64,000 nucleotides of DNA from Actinomyces naeslundii (GTDB lineage: Bacteria > Actinomycetota > Actinomycetes > Actinomycetales > Actinomycetaceae): assembly GCF_001956585.1 (NCBI RefSeq), contig NZ_MSRR01000027.1:36264-100263 (forward strand), written 5' to 3'. Below, in pieces: positions 22,698-31,581 of the stretch. The translations under genes were made by a program, and so were the position numbers. Position 1 is the first letter of the stretch; every line of letters starts with the position of its first letter. The notes below the pieces were generated by a model that saw only the letters and a program-made list of their open reading frames with translations, ran no database searches and was not told where the DNA came from.

Positions 22698-23803
22698 TGG
22701 CCCGACGCGATATCGGCACCGACGACCCCCGGGTGCGGGTCCGCCCCGGCCGGGGCTCGCGCCCCCGCACCAAGCAGCGCCCCAGCCACTCCGATGCGGT
22801 CCTGGGCATGGTCACCCGCATCGACCGCGGCCACTACCGCATCCGCCTCGACGATCCCGGACTCACCGAGGACTCCAGCGGCGACATCACCGCCATGAAG
22901 GCCCGCGAGCTCGGTCGGGGCAAGGTCGTCGTCGGCGACCGGGTCGCCGTCGTCGGGGACACGAGCGGACGCACCGGGACCCTGGCCCGCATGGTGCGCA
23001 TCGAGGAGCGCGCCACCCTGCTGCGCCGCAGCGCCGAGGACGGCGACGCCGCCGGCACCGAGCGGGCGATCGTCGCCAACGCGCGCCAGCTCGTCATCGT
23101 CACCGCCGTGGCCGACCCCGAGCCGCGCCCACGGATGATCGACCGCTACCTCGTGGCCGCCTACGACGCCGGCATGGAGCCGCTCATCGTGCTGACCAAG
23201 ACCGACCTGGCCGACGCCGCCCCCCTGACGGACCTCTACGGCCCCCTGGGCGTGCGCTGCCTGGCCACGCGAGTACACCCCGGCACCTCAGAGCGCGGGG
23301 CCGATCCCACCGAGACCGGCGGGCCACAGGAGCAGGCCGACGACGACGGCGTCGAGGCGGTCCGCCGGGCGCTCAGCGGCACCGTCTCAGTCCTCGTGGG
23401 TCACTCCGGGGTCGGCAAGTCCACGCTCATCAACGCGATCGTTCCCGGCGCCGACCGCGCCACCGGCCACGTCAACGAGGTCACCGGCCGCGGCCGCCAC
23501 ACCTCCACCAGCCTCCAGGCCCTTGCCCTTCCCGGCGACGGCTGGGTCATCGACACCCCCGGAGTGCGCTCCTTCGGGGTCTCCCACGTGGGCAGCGCCG
23601 ACGTCCTGCGTGGCTTCCCGGACCTGGACTCCGTGGCCGAGGACTGCCCTCGCGGGTGCACCCACGAGGACGGCGTCGTCGACTGCGCCCTGGACGAGTG
23701 GGTGAGCGATCCGGCCGCGCCCGAGGGGCGCCGGGCCCGCGTGGAGTCCTTCCGCCGGTTGCTGGCCCCGTCGCTGGAGGCCGAGGATCCCACCAAGCCC
23801 TGA
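22697..23803 (+). CDS. rsgA: Ribosome small-subunit-dependent GTPase A
   Basis: Circularly permuted GTPase that assists late 30S maturation. An OB-fold region comes first (residues about 30-120), then the permuted GTPase with TKTDLAD (G4), GHSGVGKSTLINA (G1) and DTPGVRSFG (G3). The zinc-binding knuckle CPRGCTHEDGVVDC closes the protein. A short insertion rich in acidic residues (ERGADPTETGGPQEQADDD) sits between G4 and G1. At 368 residues it has the usual actinobacterial length and lies directly after aroA, its common neighbour. hisN, often the next gene, is absent here; a HisN-like gene lies far away at 59042. Confidence 0.95.
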   Translation: MARRDIGTDDPRVRVRPGRGSRPRTKQRPSHSDAVLGMVTRIDRGHYRIRLDDPGLTEDSSGDITAMKARELGRGKVVVGDRVAVVGDTSGRTGTLARMVRIEERATLLRRSAEDGDAAGTERAIVANARQLVIVTAVADPEPRPRMIDRYLVAAYDAGMEPLIVLTKTDLADAAPLTDLYGPLGVRCLATRVHPGTSERGADPTETGGPQEQADDDGVEAVRRALSGTVSVLVGHSGVGKSTLINAIVPGADRATGHVNEVTGRGRHTSTSLQALALPGDGWVIDTPGVRSFGVSHVGSADVLRGFPDLDSVAEDCPRGCTHEDGVVDCALDEWVSDPAAPEGRRARVESFRRLLAPSLEAEDPTKP

Positions 23804-24226
23804 ACAACATCCCACGGCGAGCCCCTGCCGCCCGTGGGCGCCTGGCGGCGGGACGGAGACCCGCCTGAGCCCGCCTCCGTCGGCGGGTTGTCCCGGGACG
23901 ACACCGACCGCCTGCCGGACTCGACCCGGTCCTTCCAGGGGACGCCGAGGGGCGGTCGCCCAGCGGGAGGCCACGACGCGCCGGGCGACGTCCTTCCATG
24001 AGCATCACGGTTTCGTTGATAGCGCGATCCTTAACTCTGAGGACCGTTTGCCCGACTACTGGGCGACGACCCACCCAAAACGGCGCCAGTACTGAGTTTT
24101 TTCACGTTTCAACGGAACCCTTATTGGACACCATGTGCTAAAACTCACATCACATAGCCGTTGCAGGTTTCAACTACAAGCCGATTTTGACGGTTCCCAC
24201 AAGCGAAAGCGCGTTAGTCTCATGAC
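23804..24226. other. 423-bp intergenic region upstream of the iron-sulfur-type regulator
   Basis: No gene is supported. A GACGGAG/CTCCGTC inverted repeat (23852-23881) follows rsgA and could aid termination. The right half is AT-richer. It has two copies of GTTTCAAC (24106-24113 and 24167-24174) and an inverted pair GAGTTTT/AAAACTC (24094-24146), which could be operator elements for the regulator gene at 24227. Confidence 0.4.
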
Positions 24227-24967
24227 ATGCACAACCGTCCGATCCCTTCACTCCCACGTCCTGCCCTGGGCGACCTGTCCGCACGCGCCAACCTCTCAGC
24301 GGCGCGCCGGCGCGTCCTGGAGGTCGTGGAGGCTTCAAACGACGCGATGACGGCCGTCCAGGTCGCCAGCGCACTCAACCTGCACCACAACACCGTCCGT
24401 GAGCACCTCGACGCCCTGGTGGACGCCGGGTTCGTCACGGTGTCCACCAAGCCGACGGGCAAGCGGGGCCGCCCGGCCCTGCGCTACGCCTCAACGGCTC
24501 CCGACCCCCAGCAGATGGTCGACGCCTACCTGCTGCTGCTCGATGCGATCGCCGACACCCTGGGCGAGGGCGAGGAGGCCCGCACCACCGCTCTGGAGAT
24601 CGGTCGTCGCTGGGCCGAGCTGACCCCCGGCACCATCGCCGAGCCCGTGGTCGACGGCGAGGAGGTGGACCGGGTCACCGCCCTCATCCCCTACCTCGCG
24701 GTCATGGGCTTCGCCCCGGAGGTCTCCGGCGACACCGTCGTCCTGCGCTCCTGCCCGCTGGTCACGCGCAACCACCGGCCGCGCGACCTGGTGTGCACCA
24801 TGCACGAGGGGTTCCTGCGGGCCGTCGTCGGCCCCGACCCGGAGGCCTACGAGCGCATCAAGTTCCTCCCGAACGGGCCCGACGGCTGCCAGCTCAGCCC
24901 GGCTGAGCCCGCCCAGCCGGCCCAGGAGGAGCCGGGGCTGAAGATCGTCCACGCCGACGTCGCCTGA
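24227..24967 (+). CDS. Winged-helix transcriptional regulator, SufR-like with three conserved-spacing cysteines
   Basis: DNA-binding regulator of 246 residues. A winged helix-turn-helix occupies about 25-85 (MTAVQVASALNLHHNTVREH, then KRGRPALRY). The C-terminal half resembles SufR-type regulators, with cysteines at 176, 190 and 221 in SCPLVT, LVCTMHEGFL and DGCQLS, a spacing close to the [4Fe-4S] ligands of SufR. It could therefore sense oxygen, NO or Fe-S status. No suf genes are nearby. It is convergent with the copper nitrite reductase operon and may control it or the nitrate genes. This regulatory link is inferred from position only. Confidence 0.75.
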   Translation: MHNRPIPSLPRPALGDLSARANLSAARRRVLEVVEASNDAMTAVQVASALNLHHNTVREHLDALVDAGFVTVSTKPTGKRGRPALRYASTAPDPQQMVDAYLLLLDAIADTLGEGEEARTTALEIGRRWAELTPGTIAEPVVDGEEVDRVTALIPYLAVMGFAPEVSGDTVVLRSCPLVTRNHRPRDLVCTMHEGFLRAVVGPDPEAYERIKFLPNGPDGCQLSPAEPAQPAQEEPGLKIVHADVA

Positions 24968-25025
24968 CCTCCACGGCTCCGACAACACCATCTGTCCACC
25001 CACCAACCACTACTCAGATCGCAAG

Positions 25026-25061
25026 GCTTCGGCCCCGGGCACAGTCGCCCGGGGCCGAAGC
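25026..25061. terminator. Bidirectional terminator between the regulator and nirK
   Basis: A perfect 15-bp stem (GCTTCGGCCCCGGGC and its complement) closes a six-base loop. It sits between two convergent genes, so it can serve both. Confidence 0.8.
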
Positions 25062-25104
25062 GCGTTCGGTGGCTCTCAAGGCCGCGTCACGAGGCGCGCC
25101 CGGC

Positions 25105-26760
25105 TCAGGCGGTGACCTCCAGGACACCGTGAGCGCCCTTCTCCATGTCGGCGAAGGAGTGGGAGACGAACACGTAGTGGCCCGGCTCGGAGGCGACGCA
25201 CTCGACGAAGCCGCCCTGGGCCGGCTGCAGGCCGAGGGCCTGGGATCCGCAGGACCAGGCGGCCCCGATCCGGTTCGGGCCGCCGAGGGTCCAGGCCCCC
25301 TCGAAGAAGACCTGGTCGAAGTGCAGGCCGACGGCGTGGAACGACGTCGGCAGGGAGGGCCCCGCGGCCATGACCCAGAAGCGCACGCGCTCACCCACCT
25401 TGGCCTTGAGCGGCTGCTGGTGGTACTGGAAGGCCACCCCGTTGAAGGTCATGAGGTCGGGGGTCTTGGCGGCGATCTTGTCCGTGTTGGGCTCGCCGCC
25501 CTCGGGGCCGAGGTAGACCTCGGAGGCGACGATGGCGTACTCGCGGTCAACGGCCGGCAGACCCGGCGGGTCGATGATGACGGCCCCGTGCATACCGGCG
25601 GCCAGGTGCAGGCTCATCGGCGATGTGGAGCAGTGGTAGAGCCAGATCCCCGAGTGCTGGGCCTTGAAGGTGTAGACGAGGGACTCCCCGGGGTTGATCG
25701 AGCGCATCGCCTTATCGGGCGGGGTGATGCCGGCGTGGAAGTCGAGGGAGTGGCTCATGGTGCCGTCGTTGACCAGGGTGATCTCGAAGGTGTCCCCCAC
25801 CTTGCCGCGCAGGACGGGGCCGGGGACCTGGCCGTTGAAGGTCATGCGCCGCTGGGTGACACCACCACCGACCTGCATGACCTGCTCCTTGACGGTGAAG
25901 GTGTGCCGGTGGGTCATGGGTCCGCCGTCGGGGCTGCTCGGGGTGGGCGGCAGTGCGGCGTCGAAGGCCTTGAAGTCGGCGGGCAGGTGGGCGGAGTAGT
26001 CGGGGACCGCATCCTTGCCCGAGCCCGTCTGCGTGCTCTGGCCGCCGCCGTGCTGGTGGGCACCGGCAGCCGTCCCGCCCGCGGTGACGTGGAAGACCAT
26101 GCCCTGGGCGCGGTGGCCGGCGATTGAGCACCAGCCCTCGACGGGCCCCGCGACGACGCCGGCGTCGAGCGTGCCCTTGGCACCGGCGGCCACGCGGCCG
26201 GTGGTCTGGCCAGTGGCCAGGACGAGGTCGTGGACCTGGTCGGCGGTGTTGTCCAGGGTGATGACGAGTCGGTCGCCAGGGGTGACGTCAACCGTGTCCG
26301 GCACGAAGCGCATGCCCTCCACCTTGATGGTGGCGTTGACGGTGTTGCCGGTGGCCTCGATGTCCTGGGTGGCCCCGCCCTGGCCTCGGTTGCCGATGAC
26401 GCTGCCGACGACGACGGCCGCTCCGGCGGTGAGCAGCCCCATGAGGATGCCGCGGCGGTCGGCGGAGTGCAGCAGGCCGCCCGATGACGCTGACCCGGCA
26501 GATGCTGTCGCACCGGCCCCCGCCGTCGAGTTGGCCCTGCTCGCCAGGGGGCGGCGGTTGCGGTCGATGGCCGGAGCGGTGCCGGCCGTGACCGCCCGGC
26601 GGTGGGCGGCCTCGGGCTTGTCGGGAGCCGTCTCGGCGCTGCCGGCTGCGGCACCACCGGCGCTCTGAGCGGCAGTGCTCTCGGCGGCGCCCGAGGCGGT
26701 GTTCTCAGAGGTGGCGGCCTCATCCGGGGATGGTGCCTGTGCGTCGGGCGTCTTCGTCAT
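25105..26760 (-). CDS. nirK: Copper-containing nitrite reductase with extra N-terminal cupredoxin domain
   Basis: Reduces nitrite to nitric oxide outside the membrane. A low-complexity cytosolic N-terminus is followed by one membrane helix (about 104-123), then a first cupredoxin domain with blue-copper ligands H177, C211, H216 and M221. Two further cupredoxin domains match NirK/AniA. Their type 1 ligands are H337, C377, H385 and M390; the type 2 ligands are H342, H376 and H534; the catalytic Asp is D340 and the catalytic His is H475 or H480. The extra domain could pass electrons to the core. The ATG overlaps the upstream stop (ATGA). It is the last gene of a three-gene unit. Confidence 0.92.
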   Translation of the reverse strand: MTKTPDAQAPSPDEAATSENTASGAAESTAAQSAGGAAAGSAETAPDKPEAAHRRAVTAGTAPAIDRNRRPLASRANSTAGAGATASAGSASSGGLLHSADRRGILMGLLTAGAAVVVGSVIGNRGQGGATQDIEATGNTVNATIKVEGMRFVPDTVDVTPGDRLVITLDNTADQVHDLVLATGQTTGRVAAGAKGTLDAGVVAGPVEGWCSIAGHRAQGMVFHVTAGGTAAGAHQHGGGQSTQTGSGKDAVPDYSAHLPADFKAFDAALPPTPSSPDGGPMTHRHTFTVKEQVMQVGGGVTQRRMTFNGQVPGPVLRGKVGDTFEITLVNDGTMSHSLDFHAGITPPDKAMRSINPGESLVYTFKAQHSGIWLYHCSTSPMSLHLAAGMHGAVIIDPPGLPAVDREYAIVASEVYLGPEGGEPNTDKIAAKTPDLMTFNGVAFQYHQQPLKAKVGERVRFWVMAAGPSLPTSFHAVGLHFDQVFFEGAWTLGGPNRIGAAWSCGSQALGLQPAQGGFVECVASEPGHYVFVSHSFADMEKGAHGVLEVTA

Positions 26761-28154
26761 CGGGTTCCTCTTCGGGGCTGGGCGGGTTGACGGCCCGCGG
26801 GATCTAAGGTGGGGGCGGCGCCCGCCGGGGTGCGCAGCGTGCGCTTGCGGCGGGAGAGCTCGCGCAGGCAGAGGATCATGCCCACCAGCAGGTAGGAGGT
26901 GACCAGGGCCGCCAGCGCCCCGGCGACGAGACGCACCTGCCAGGGCATCGTGGGGGTGATGGCCAGCAGGAGGCAGGCGTTGGCGGCGGTGACCCGGTAC
27001 GCGGCATGACGATCCATGATCGTGTTGGTGGCCCGGGTGGCCGCAGGGCCGCCGCCGAGCATCACCGGGGCGAGATAGCTCAGGGCCGCCACGAGGATCT
27101 GGAGGGCGAAGCCCGCCGCCAGGGGCAGGCGCAGGGCGTGGACGACGTCACGGGCGGCGGCCGCGTCGTCGGCCAGAGCCATACGGGTCCCCAGCACGGC
27201 GACGCAGCCGACGAACCAGAACACCGAGGCCGTGGCTGACGCCGTGGCGAAGGATGTCGGCGGGACCCGGCGGGCCGTCCTGTAGGCGGGCACGAGGACT
27301 CCGCAGGCACCGCCGAGGTAGACCAGGGTGCCCAGACCTGCCAGGGGAGGCCACAGCCCGGAGGAGGCCACGAGCGCGGTGCCGCCCACGAGATAGGGCA
27401 GGCCGCGGGTGGTCCAGCGCGGCGCCATGGGCTCCATGGGGGTGCGCAGCATCGTGGGCCACAGAACGGTGAGCGTGCCCAGGACCGTGGTGCCCACGAA
27501 GCCCAGCAGCATGGTGGTCGTGTGGGCCAGGTAGAAGATGTCGGCCAGCCCGGAGCGCCCGCGGGCGTTGGACCAGGAGATGAGGAAGCCCAGGAGCGCA
27601 CCGGTGGCCAGCAGGACCAGGGCGACGGCGTAGTGGACGGCCAGGGACGCCAGTCGCGGGGCGATGGCGCGCCGGTACTGCACGGTGATGGCCACGACGC
27701 CGGCAATGGCCTGGGCCATGACGATGCCCGCCCCGATCAGCGCCAGCACCTGGTGGCCCATGGTGATGCCGGTGAGCACGACGGCCGTGCCGAGGCTGTG
27801 GGCGTAGAGGCGCGCGTCCAGGAGAGCGGCGCCGCCCAGGGCGGGCCGGTGCAGGAGGGTGTCGGCGAAGTGGGCGGACCAGATGGTGATGGCGCTGCCG
27901 ATGCCTCCCAGGAGCAGGGCGTGCAGAGGCAGCCAGGTGCCCCAGGAGACCAGGGGGCCCACGATCGTGAGACCCGCCAGGACCGCGGCGGTGAGCAACC
28001 AGGCCATGACGAGGGCGTTGCGACGCACCTGGGTGGTGCGCCGGGAGGTCTTCTTGGCGGGGCGGCCGCCCAAGCCCCGCGATCGTCCGGGACCGGGAGA
28101 CGAGCCGGGCCGGGGTCCGGGCCCGGTGCCGGGAGAACCGATGGACAGGCTCAT
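26757..28154 (-). CDS. Polytopic NnrS-like membrane protein of the nitrite reductase operon
   Basis: A 465-residue protein with about eleven to twelve hydrophobic segments after a Pro/Gly/Arg-rich 40-residue leader. Histidines recur in membrane segments (LPLHALLLGGIG, WSAHFADTLLH, YAHSLGTAV, TMGHQVLAL, YLAHTTTMLL), the type of layout seen in NnrS and heme-copper-oxidase-like proteins linked to NO metabolism. ATG 28154 is chosen because it overlaps the upstream stop as ATGA; the longer frame upstream is Arg-rich noise. Its own stop overlaps the nirK ATG. It may supply electrons, heme or copper, or protect against NO. The exact role is unknown. Confidence 0.7.
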   Translation of the reverse strand: MSLSIGSPGTGPGPRPGSSPGPGRSRGLGGRPAKKTSRRTTQVRRNALVMAWLLTAAVLAGLTIVGPLVSWGTWLPLHALLLGGIGSAITIWSAHFADTLLHRPALGGAALLDARLYAHSLGTAVVLTGITMGHQVLALIGAGIVMAQAIAGVVAITVQYRRAIAPRLASLAVHYAVALVLLATGALLGFLISWSNARGRSGLADIFYLAHTTTMLLGFVGTTVLGTLTVLWPTMLRTPMEPMAPRWTTRGLPYLVGGTALVASSGLWPPLAGLGTLVYLGGACGVLVPAYRTARRVPPTSFATASATASVFWFVGCVAVLGTRMALADDAAAARDVVHALRLPLAAGFALQILVAALSYLAPVMLGGGPAATRATNTIMDRHAAYRVTAANACLLLAITPTMPWQVRLVAGALAALVTSYLLVGMILCLRELSRRKRTLRTPAGAAPTLDPAGRQPAQPRRGTR

Positions 28155-29473
28155 GCGGGGCTCCCGCCCGCCTGCGACGTCGTCGATCCGGATGCTGCGG
28201 CCGCAGCCGGCCTCCTCGTCCGGACCGGTTTCCGGATGCTGCCGGAGGTCAGGACACGCCCCAGGGTGAGGACCATGAAGACGAGGATCGCCGCCACCCC
28301 CACGACGCCGCCGATCCGCCAGACGCCGGCGGTGCCTGCCAGCAGGCCCGCCACGCGCACCACCAGGCCGGCGTGCAGCAGAACGTAGGGCAGCCACATG
28401 AGCCGGTGGTAGGGCAGGGCGCGGTGGACGATCGCGGGGATGATGACCGGGGCGTGGGCCAGGATCATGGAGAAGGCGAAGCCCACCGTGATGCAGTGGA
28501 TGACGATCTCATAGGCGGATCCGCTCAGGCCCTGGATGCCCCACAGCGACCAGACCGCCCCGGCGACGGCGAGCCACGCGTAGCCCGCGAGCATGGAGGC
28601 CGCTATGAAGCGCACCCCGCCGCCGGCACGCACCGTGCGCCGGGCGACGTCGTAGTACGCCATGACGACGGCCAGCCCCAGCAGGGCCGGACCGACCACG
28701 AGGTGGGATCCCTGAGCCACCAGCAGCAGGCAGGCACCCAGGACCGCCGCACCGGACAGGGCCTCGACGACGGTCTCGACCATCTCGTCGAGGAAGGCGA
28801 TGCGGGCCAGCTCCAGGCGCTCACCGACGATGGTGAGTGTGGGGAACAGCAGCCACAGGGGGACGACGTCCTCGATGCCGCGGCCCCCCAGCCACAGGAC
28901 GTCTCCCAGCAGGAGGGCGGCGGCACCCATGGCCTCGACGTCGACGGCGGCGCTGGGGGCGCGCCGATGAACCCGCAGGTAGATGCCGCACAGGATGCCG
29001 GCGGCGATGGTCATGAGGCCCCGGCCGACGACGTCGGGGGCGCCGGCCATGAGGGCCAGGCAGGCCGCGGCGTTGCCCAGGGGGGCGAGGAAGGCCCAGG
29101 GGGCGCGGGCGGCGACCGCCCGCTCCAGGGCGATGACGGTCCCCAGGAAGCCGACGAGCATGAGGGGCCCGTGGAGCGCCGCCAGCTCGGCCCTGTCGAT
29201 GGGGGCCGGCAGGTTGAGGCGCAGGAGGGCGGCGTTGAGTCCCATGAGGATGCAGGCGGCGCCCAGGGCCAGGGCCACCAGGCGCGGCGCCACCCGGGTG
29301 GTCAGCGCCCGGCTGAGGCGGCTGGCCTCGTCGTCGGCGATGGGCGCCTTGATCTGCGCGCCTGCCGCCGCTGCCGGCTTGTCCGTCTCCACGGCCCAAC
29401 CGTATCCAACAGCGCTGGAAACACCCGCATGCACACCAACAGAAAATTCATAGACGACACGGCTCCGCGTCAT
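28151..29473 (-). CDS. NnrS-like polytopic membrane protein, first gene of the nitrite reductase operon
   Basis: A 440-residue protein with about twelve transmembrane segments. The stretch LHGPLMLVGFLGTVIALERA is typical of NnrS-like proteins, and further membrane histidines occur in YEIVIHCITVGF and ILAHAPVIIPAIVH. It shares general architecture with the next gene and is coupled to it by a 4-nt overlap. The start is uncertain: ATG 29473 and GTG 29392 are both possible and neither has a ribosome site. The AT-rich sequence between 29400 and 29590 probably holds divergent promoters for this operon and for the DUF2249 gene. Family members are tied to NO tolerance or denitrification. Confidence 0.7.
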   Translation of the reverse strand: MTRSRVVYEFSVGVHAGVSSAVGYGWAVETDKPAAAAGAQIKAPIADDEASRLSRALTTRVAPRLVALALGAACILMGLNAALLRLNLPAPIDRAELAALHGPLMLVGFLGTVIALERAVAARAPWAFLAPLGNAAACLALMAGAPDVVGRGLMTIAAGILCGIYLRVHRRAPSAAVDVEAMGAAALLLGDVLWLGGRGIEDVVPLWLLFPTLTIVGERLELARIAFLDEMVETVVEALSGAAVLGACLLLVAQGSHLVVGPALLGLAVVMAYYDVARRTVRAGGGVRFIAASMLAGYAWLAVAGAVWSLWGIQGLSGSAYEIVIHCITVGFAFSMILAHAPVIIPAIVHRALPYHRLMWLPYVLLHAGLVVRVAGLLAGTAGVWRIGGVVGVAAILVFMVLTLGRVLTSGSIRKPVRTRRPAAAAASGSTTSQAGGSPA

Positions 29474-29594
29474 TTATGAGATTTTGGTCGGTTGTGGTGG
29501 AGGTCGTACCGGCGAACGTGGACGGTCGTTCCCGCCGGCCCGCCTCAGTAGTAAGGTCGCTGTGGCCAGTACGAACACTCCGAAGGAGAACCCT

Positions 29595-29891
29595 ATGAGC
29601 GAGAGCCCCGAGCTGCTGCCCGTCACCGAGAAGAAGTCCAGCTGCGGCTGCCACGAGCACAGCGACGAGCGCCTCACCCTGGACGCGCGCGCCATCCCGC
29701 ACCGTCTGCGCCACGCCGCGGTCATCGGTGCCGCCTCCTCCCTGAACCCCGGTGAGGGCTTCGACCTGGTGGCCCCCCACGTGCCCACCCCGCTGCTGGC
29801 CCAGATCGACCAGCTGCCCTTCACCTTCCAGCACACCCTGCTGGAGCAGTCCGAGGGCTTCGCGCGCGTCGAGATCCTGCGCACCGCCTGA
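29595..29891 (+). CDS. DUF2249 domain protein
   Basis: A 98-residue soluble protein. A short leader with CGCHEH precedes the DUF2249 fold, recognisable from LTLDARAIPHRLRHAAVIGA and LPFTFQHTLLEQSEGFARVEI. DUF2249 proteins are common next to denitrification and heme-copper genes; their chemistry is not known. A GAAGGAG site lies 6 nt before the ATG. It lies between the divergent nitrite reductase operon and moaA, which supports a role in nitrogen-oxide respiration. Confidence 0.8.
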   Translation: MSESPELLPVTEKKSSCGCHEHSDERLTLDARAIPHRLRHAAVIGAASSLNPGEGFDLVAPHVPTPLLAQIDQLPFTFQHTLLEQSEGFARVEILRTA

Positions 29892-29948
29892 TTCGCGGCA
29901 GCGGAGCACACCTGCCGGCCTGAAGCGTCCGACCGATATGCTCGATCC

Positions 29949-31169
29949 ATGACGCCAGCACCGCTCGACACCCTCGATTCCGAGGCCGTCGGCCAGGGCA
30001 CGAACCGTGTTCACCTCACGGATCTGCCCATGCCGACGGCCCGGACGGTACTGGCCGAGCAGCCCGAGGCGCCCCACGCATCGGCAGAGCCGCTCCCCCA
30101 GCCGGTGGCCGTCGTGCCCGACGGCGTCCCGGAGCGTCTCACCGACCGTTACGGGCGCACCGTGCGCGACCTGCGCCTGTCGATCACGGACCGCTGCAAC
30201 CTGCGCTGCACCTACTGCATGCCCGCGCAGGGGCTCGAGTGGCTGCCCACCCCGGACCTGCTGACCACCGCCGAGCTCACCCGTCTGGGGCGCCTGGCCG
30301 TCGAGCGCCTGGGGGTGGAGCGCATCCGCCTCACCGGGGGCGAGCCCCTGCTGCGCCGGGACCTGGAGGAGGTCATCGCCTCGCTGGCCACCCTGCGCAC
30401 GACCAGCGGCGGCAAGCCGGACATCGCCCTGACCACCAACGGACTGGGCCTGGAGAAGCGGGCCGGGGCCCTGCGCAAGGCAGGGCTGGGCCGCGTCAAC
30501 GTCTCCATCGACTCCCTGGATCCCCAGGACTATGCCGCCATTACCCGGCGTGACCGGCTCACCGACGTCCTGGCGGGGATCGCCGGCGCCCAGGAGGCCG
30601 GTCTGGATCCCATCAAGGTCAACGCCGTGGTCATGCCCGCCACCGTGGAGGAGCGCGCACCACGTCTGCTGGCCGAGTGCCTGCGCCGCGGCTGGCAGCT
30701 GCGCTTCATCGAGCACATGCCGCTGGGGCCGCGCGAGACATGGCGCAGCCAGGACGTCGTCGGGGCCCAGCAGGTCCTGGCGACCCTGAGGAGGGCCGGT
30801 TTCGCCCTCACGGAAGCGGGCCGCCCCGACCGCCGCCCGGCCGCGCTGTGGCGCGTGGCGGCAGGAACGCACGGGGGCCAGGAGCACCCGGCCGGGAGCG
30901 TCGGCATCATCGCCTCGGTCACCGCGCCCTTCTGCTCGGACTGCGACCGCACTCGTGTCACGGCCGACGGGCGCCTCATGACCTGCCTGTTCTCCAGCAC
31001 CGAGACCGACCTGCGCGGCCCGATGCGCGCCGGGGCCGACGACGACGAGCTCATCCGCATCTGGGCGGGGGCCACCTGGCTCAAGCCCCGGGCGCACGGC
31101 TCGGACGAGCCACCCGGATCCGAGCACTTCGCCCGGCCGCAGCGCACCATGTCGGCCATCGGCGGCTGA
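29949..31169 (+). CDS. moaA: GTP 3',8-cyclase
   Basis: Radical-SAM enzyme for the first step of molybdopterin synthesis, converting GTP to 3',8-cyclo-GTP. The SAM-cluster motif reads TDRCNLRCTYCMP near residue 80, the SAM-binding motif LTGGEPLL follows, and the C-terminal substrate-binding cluster has FCSDCDRTRVT and a third cysteine in LMTCLFS. The C-terminus lacks the usual terminal GG and ends in a short variable tail. An extra N-terminal leader of about 65 residues precedes the core. It starts the cofactor gene block; moaD follows after 49 nt. Confidence 0.95.
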   Translation: MTPAPLDTLDSEAVGQGTNRVHLTDLPMPTARTVLAEQPEAPHASAEPLPQPVAVVPDGVPERLTDRYGRTVRDLRLSITDRCNLRCTYCMPAQGLEWLPTPDLLTTAELTRLGRLAVERLGVERIRLTGGEPLLRRDLEEVIASLATLRTTSGGKPDIALTTNGLGLEKRAGALRKAGLGRVNVSIDSLDPQDYAAITRRDRLTDVLAGIAGAQEAGLDPIKVNAVVMPATVEERAPRLLAECLRRGWQLRFIEHMPLGPRETWRSQDVVGAQQVLATLRRAGFALTEAGRPDRRPAALWRVAAGTHGGQEHPAGSVGIIASVTAPFCSDCDRTRVTADGRLMTCLFSSTETDLRGPMRAGADDDELIRIWAGATWLKPRAHGSDEPPGSEHFARPQRTMSAIGG

Positions 31170-31218
31170 CCGAAGCCGACCATGCCCGAGCCGTCCCCCA
31201 ATCAAGGAGTCCCCCGAG

Positions 31219-31539
31219 ATGAGTCCCTCCCCCGAGACCGCAGCACGTACAGCGGCGGAGGCGCCAGGAGAGCCGCCGGCTGAGACGCTGTCGGTGACCC
31301 TGCGCTACTTCGCCGCGGCCGCCGACGCCGCCGGCCGTCCCGAGGAGCGCCTCGACCTGCCCGCCGGCACGACGCTGGCGGGGCTGCGCGAGCAGCTGGC
31401 CGGGCGCGGCCTGGAGATGGCGCGGGTCGTCCCCATCTGCAGCTTCCTGGTCAACTCGGTCTCCACGCCGGCCGACTCGCTCACGCCCTTGGCCGACGGC
31501 GACGCCGTCGACGTCCTGCCGCCCTTCGCCGGCGGGTGA
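31219..31539 (+). CDS. moaD: Molybdopterin synthase sulfur-carrier subunit
   Basis: Ubiquitin-like sulfur carrier that supplies the dithiolene sulfur in molybdopterin synthase. The 106 residues end in the diagnostic FAGG, whose terminal glycine is adenylated by MoeB and thiocarboxylated. Core motifs are LRYFAAAADAAG and DGDAVDVLPPFAGG. The N-terminal 20 residues are low complexity. Its partner moaE is convergent 42 nt away, and the activating MoeB-rhodanese enzyme lies at the far end of the nitrate region. Confidence 0.93.
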   Translation: MSPSPETAARTAAEAPGEPPAETLSVTLRYFAAAADAAGRPEERLDLPAGTTLAGLREQLAGRGLEMARVVPICSFLVNSVSTPADSLTPLADGDAVDVLPPFAGG

Positions 31540-31581
31540 GCTCCGGCCCCGCAGCGCTCCATTCGCAACGGCGGAGGGGCG

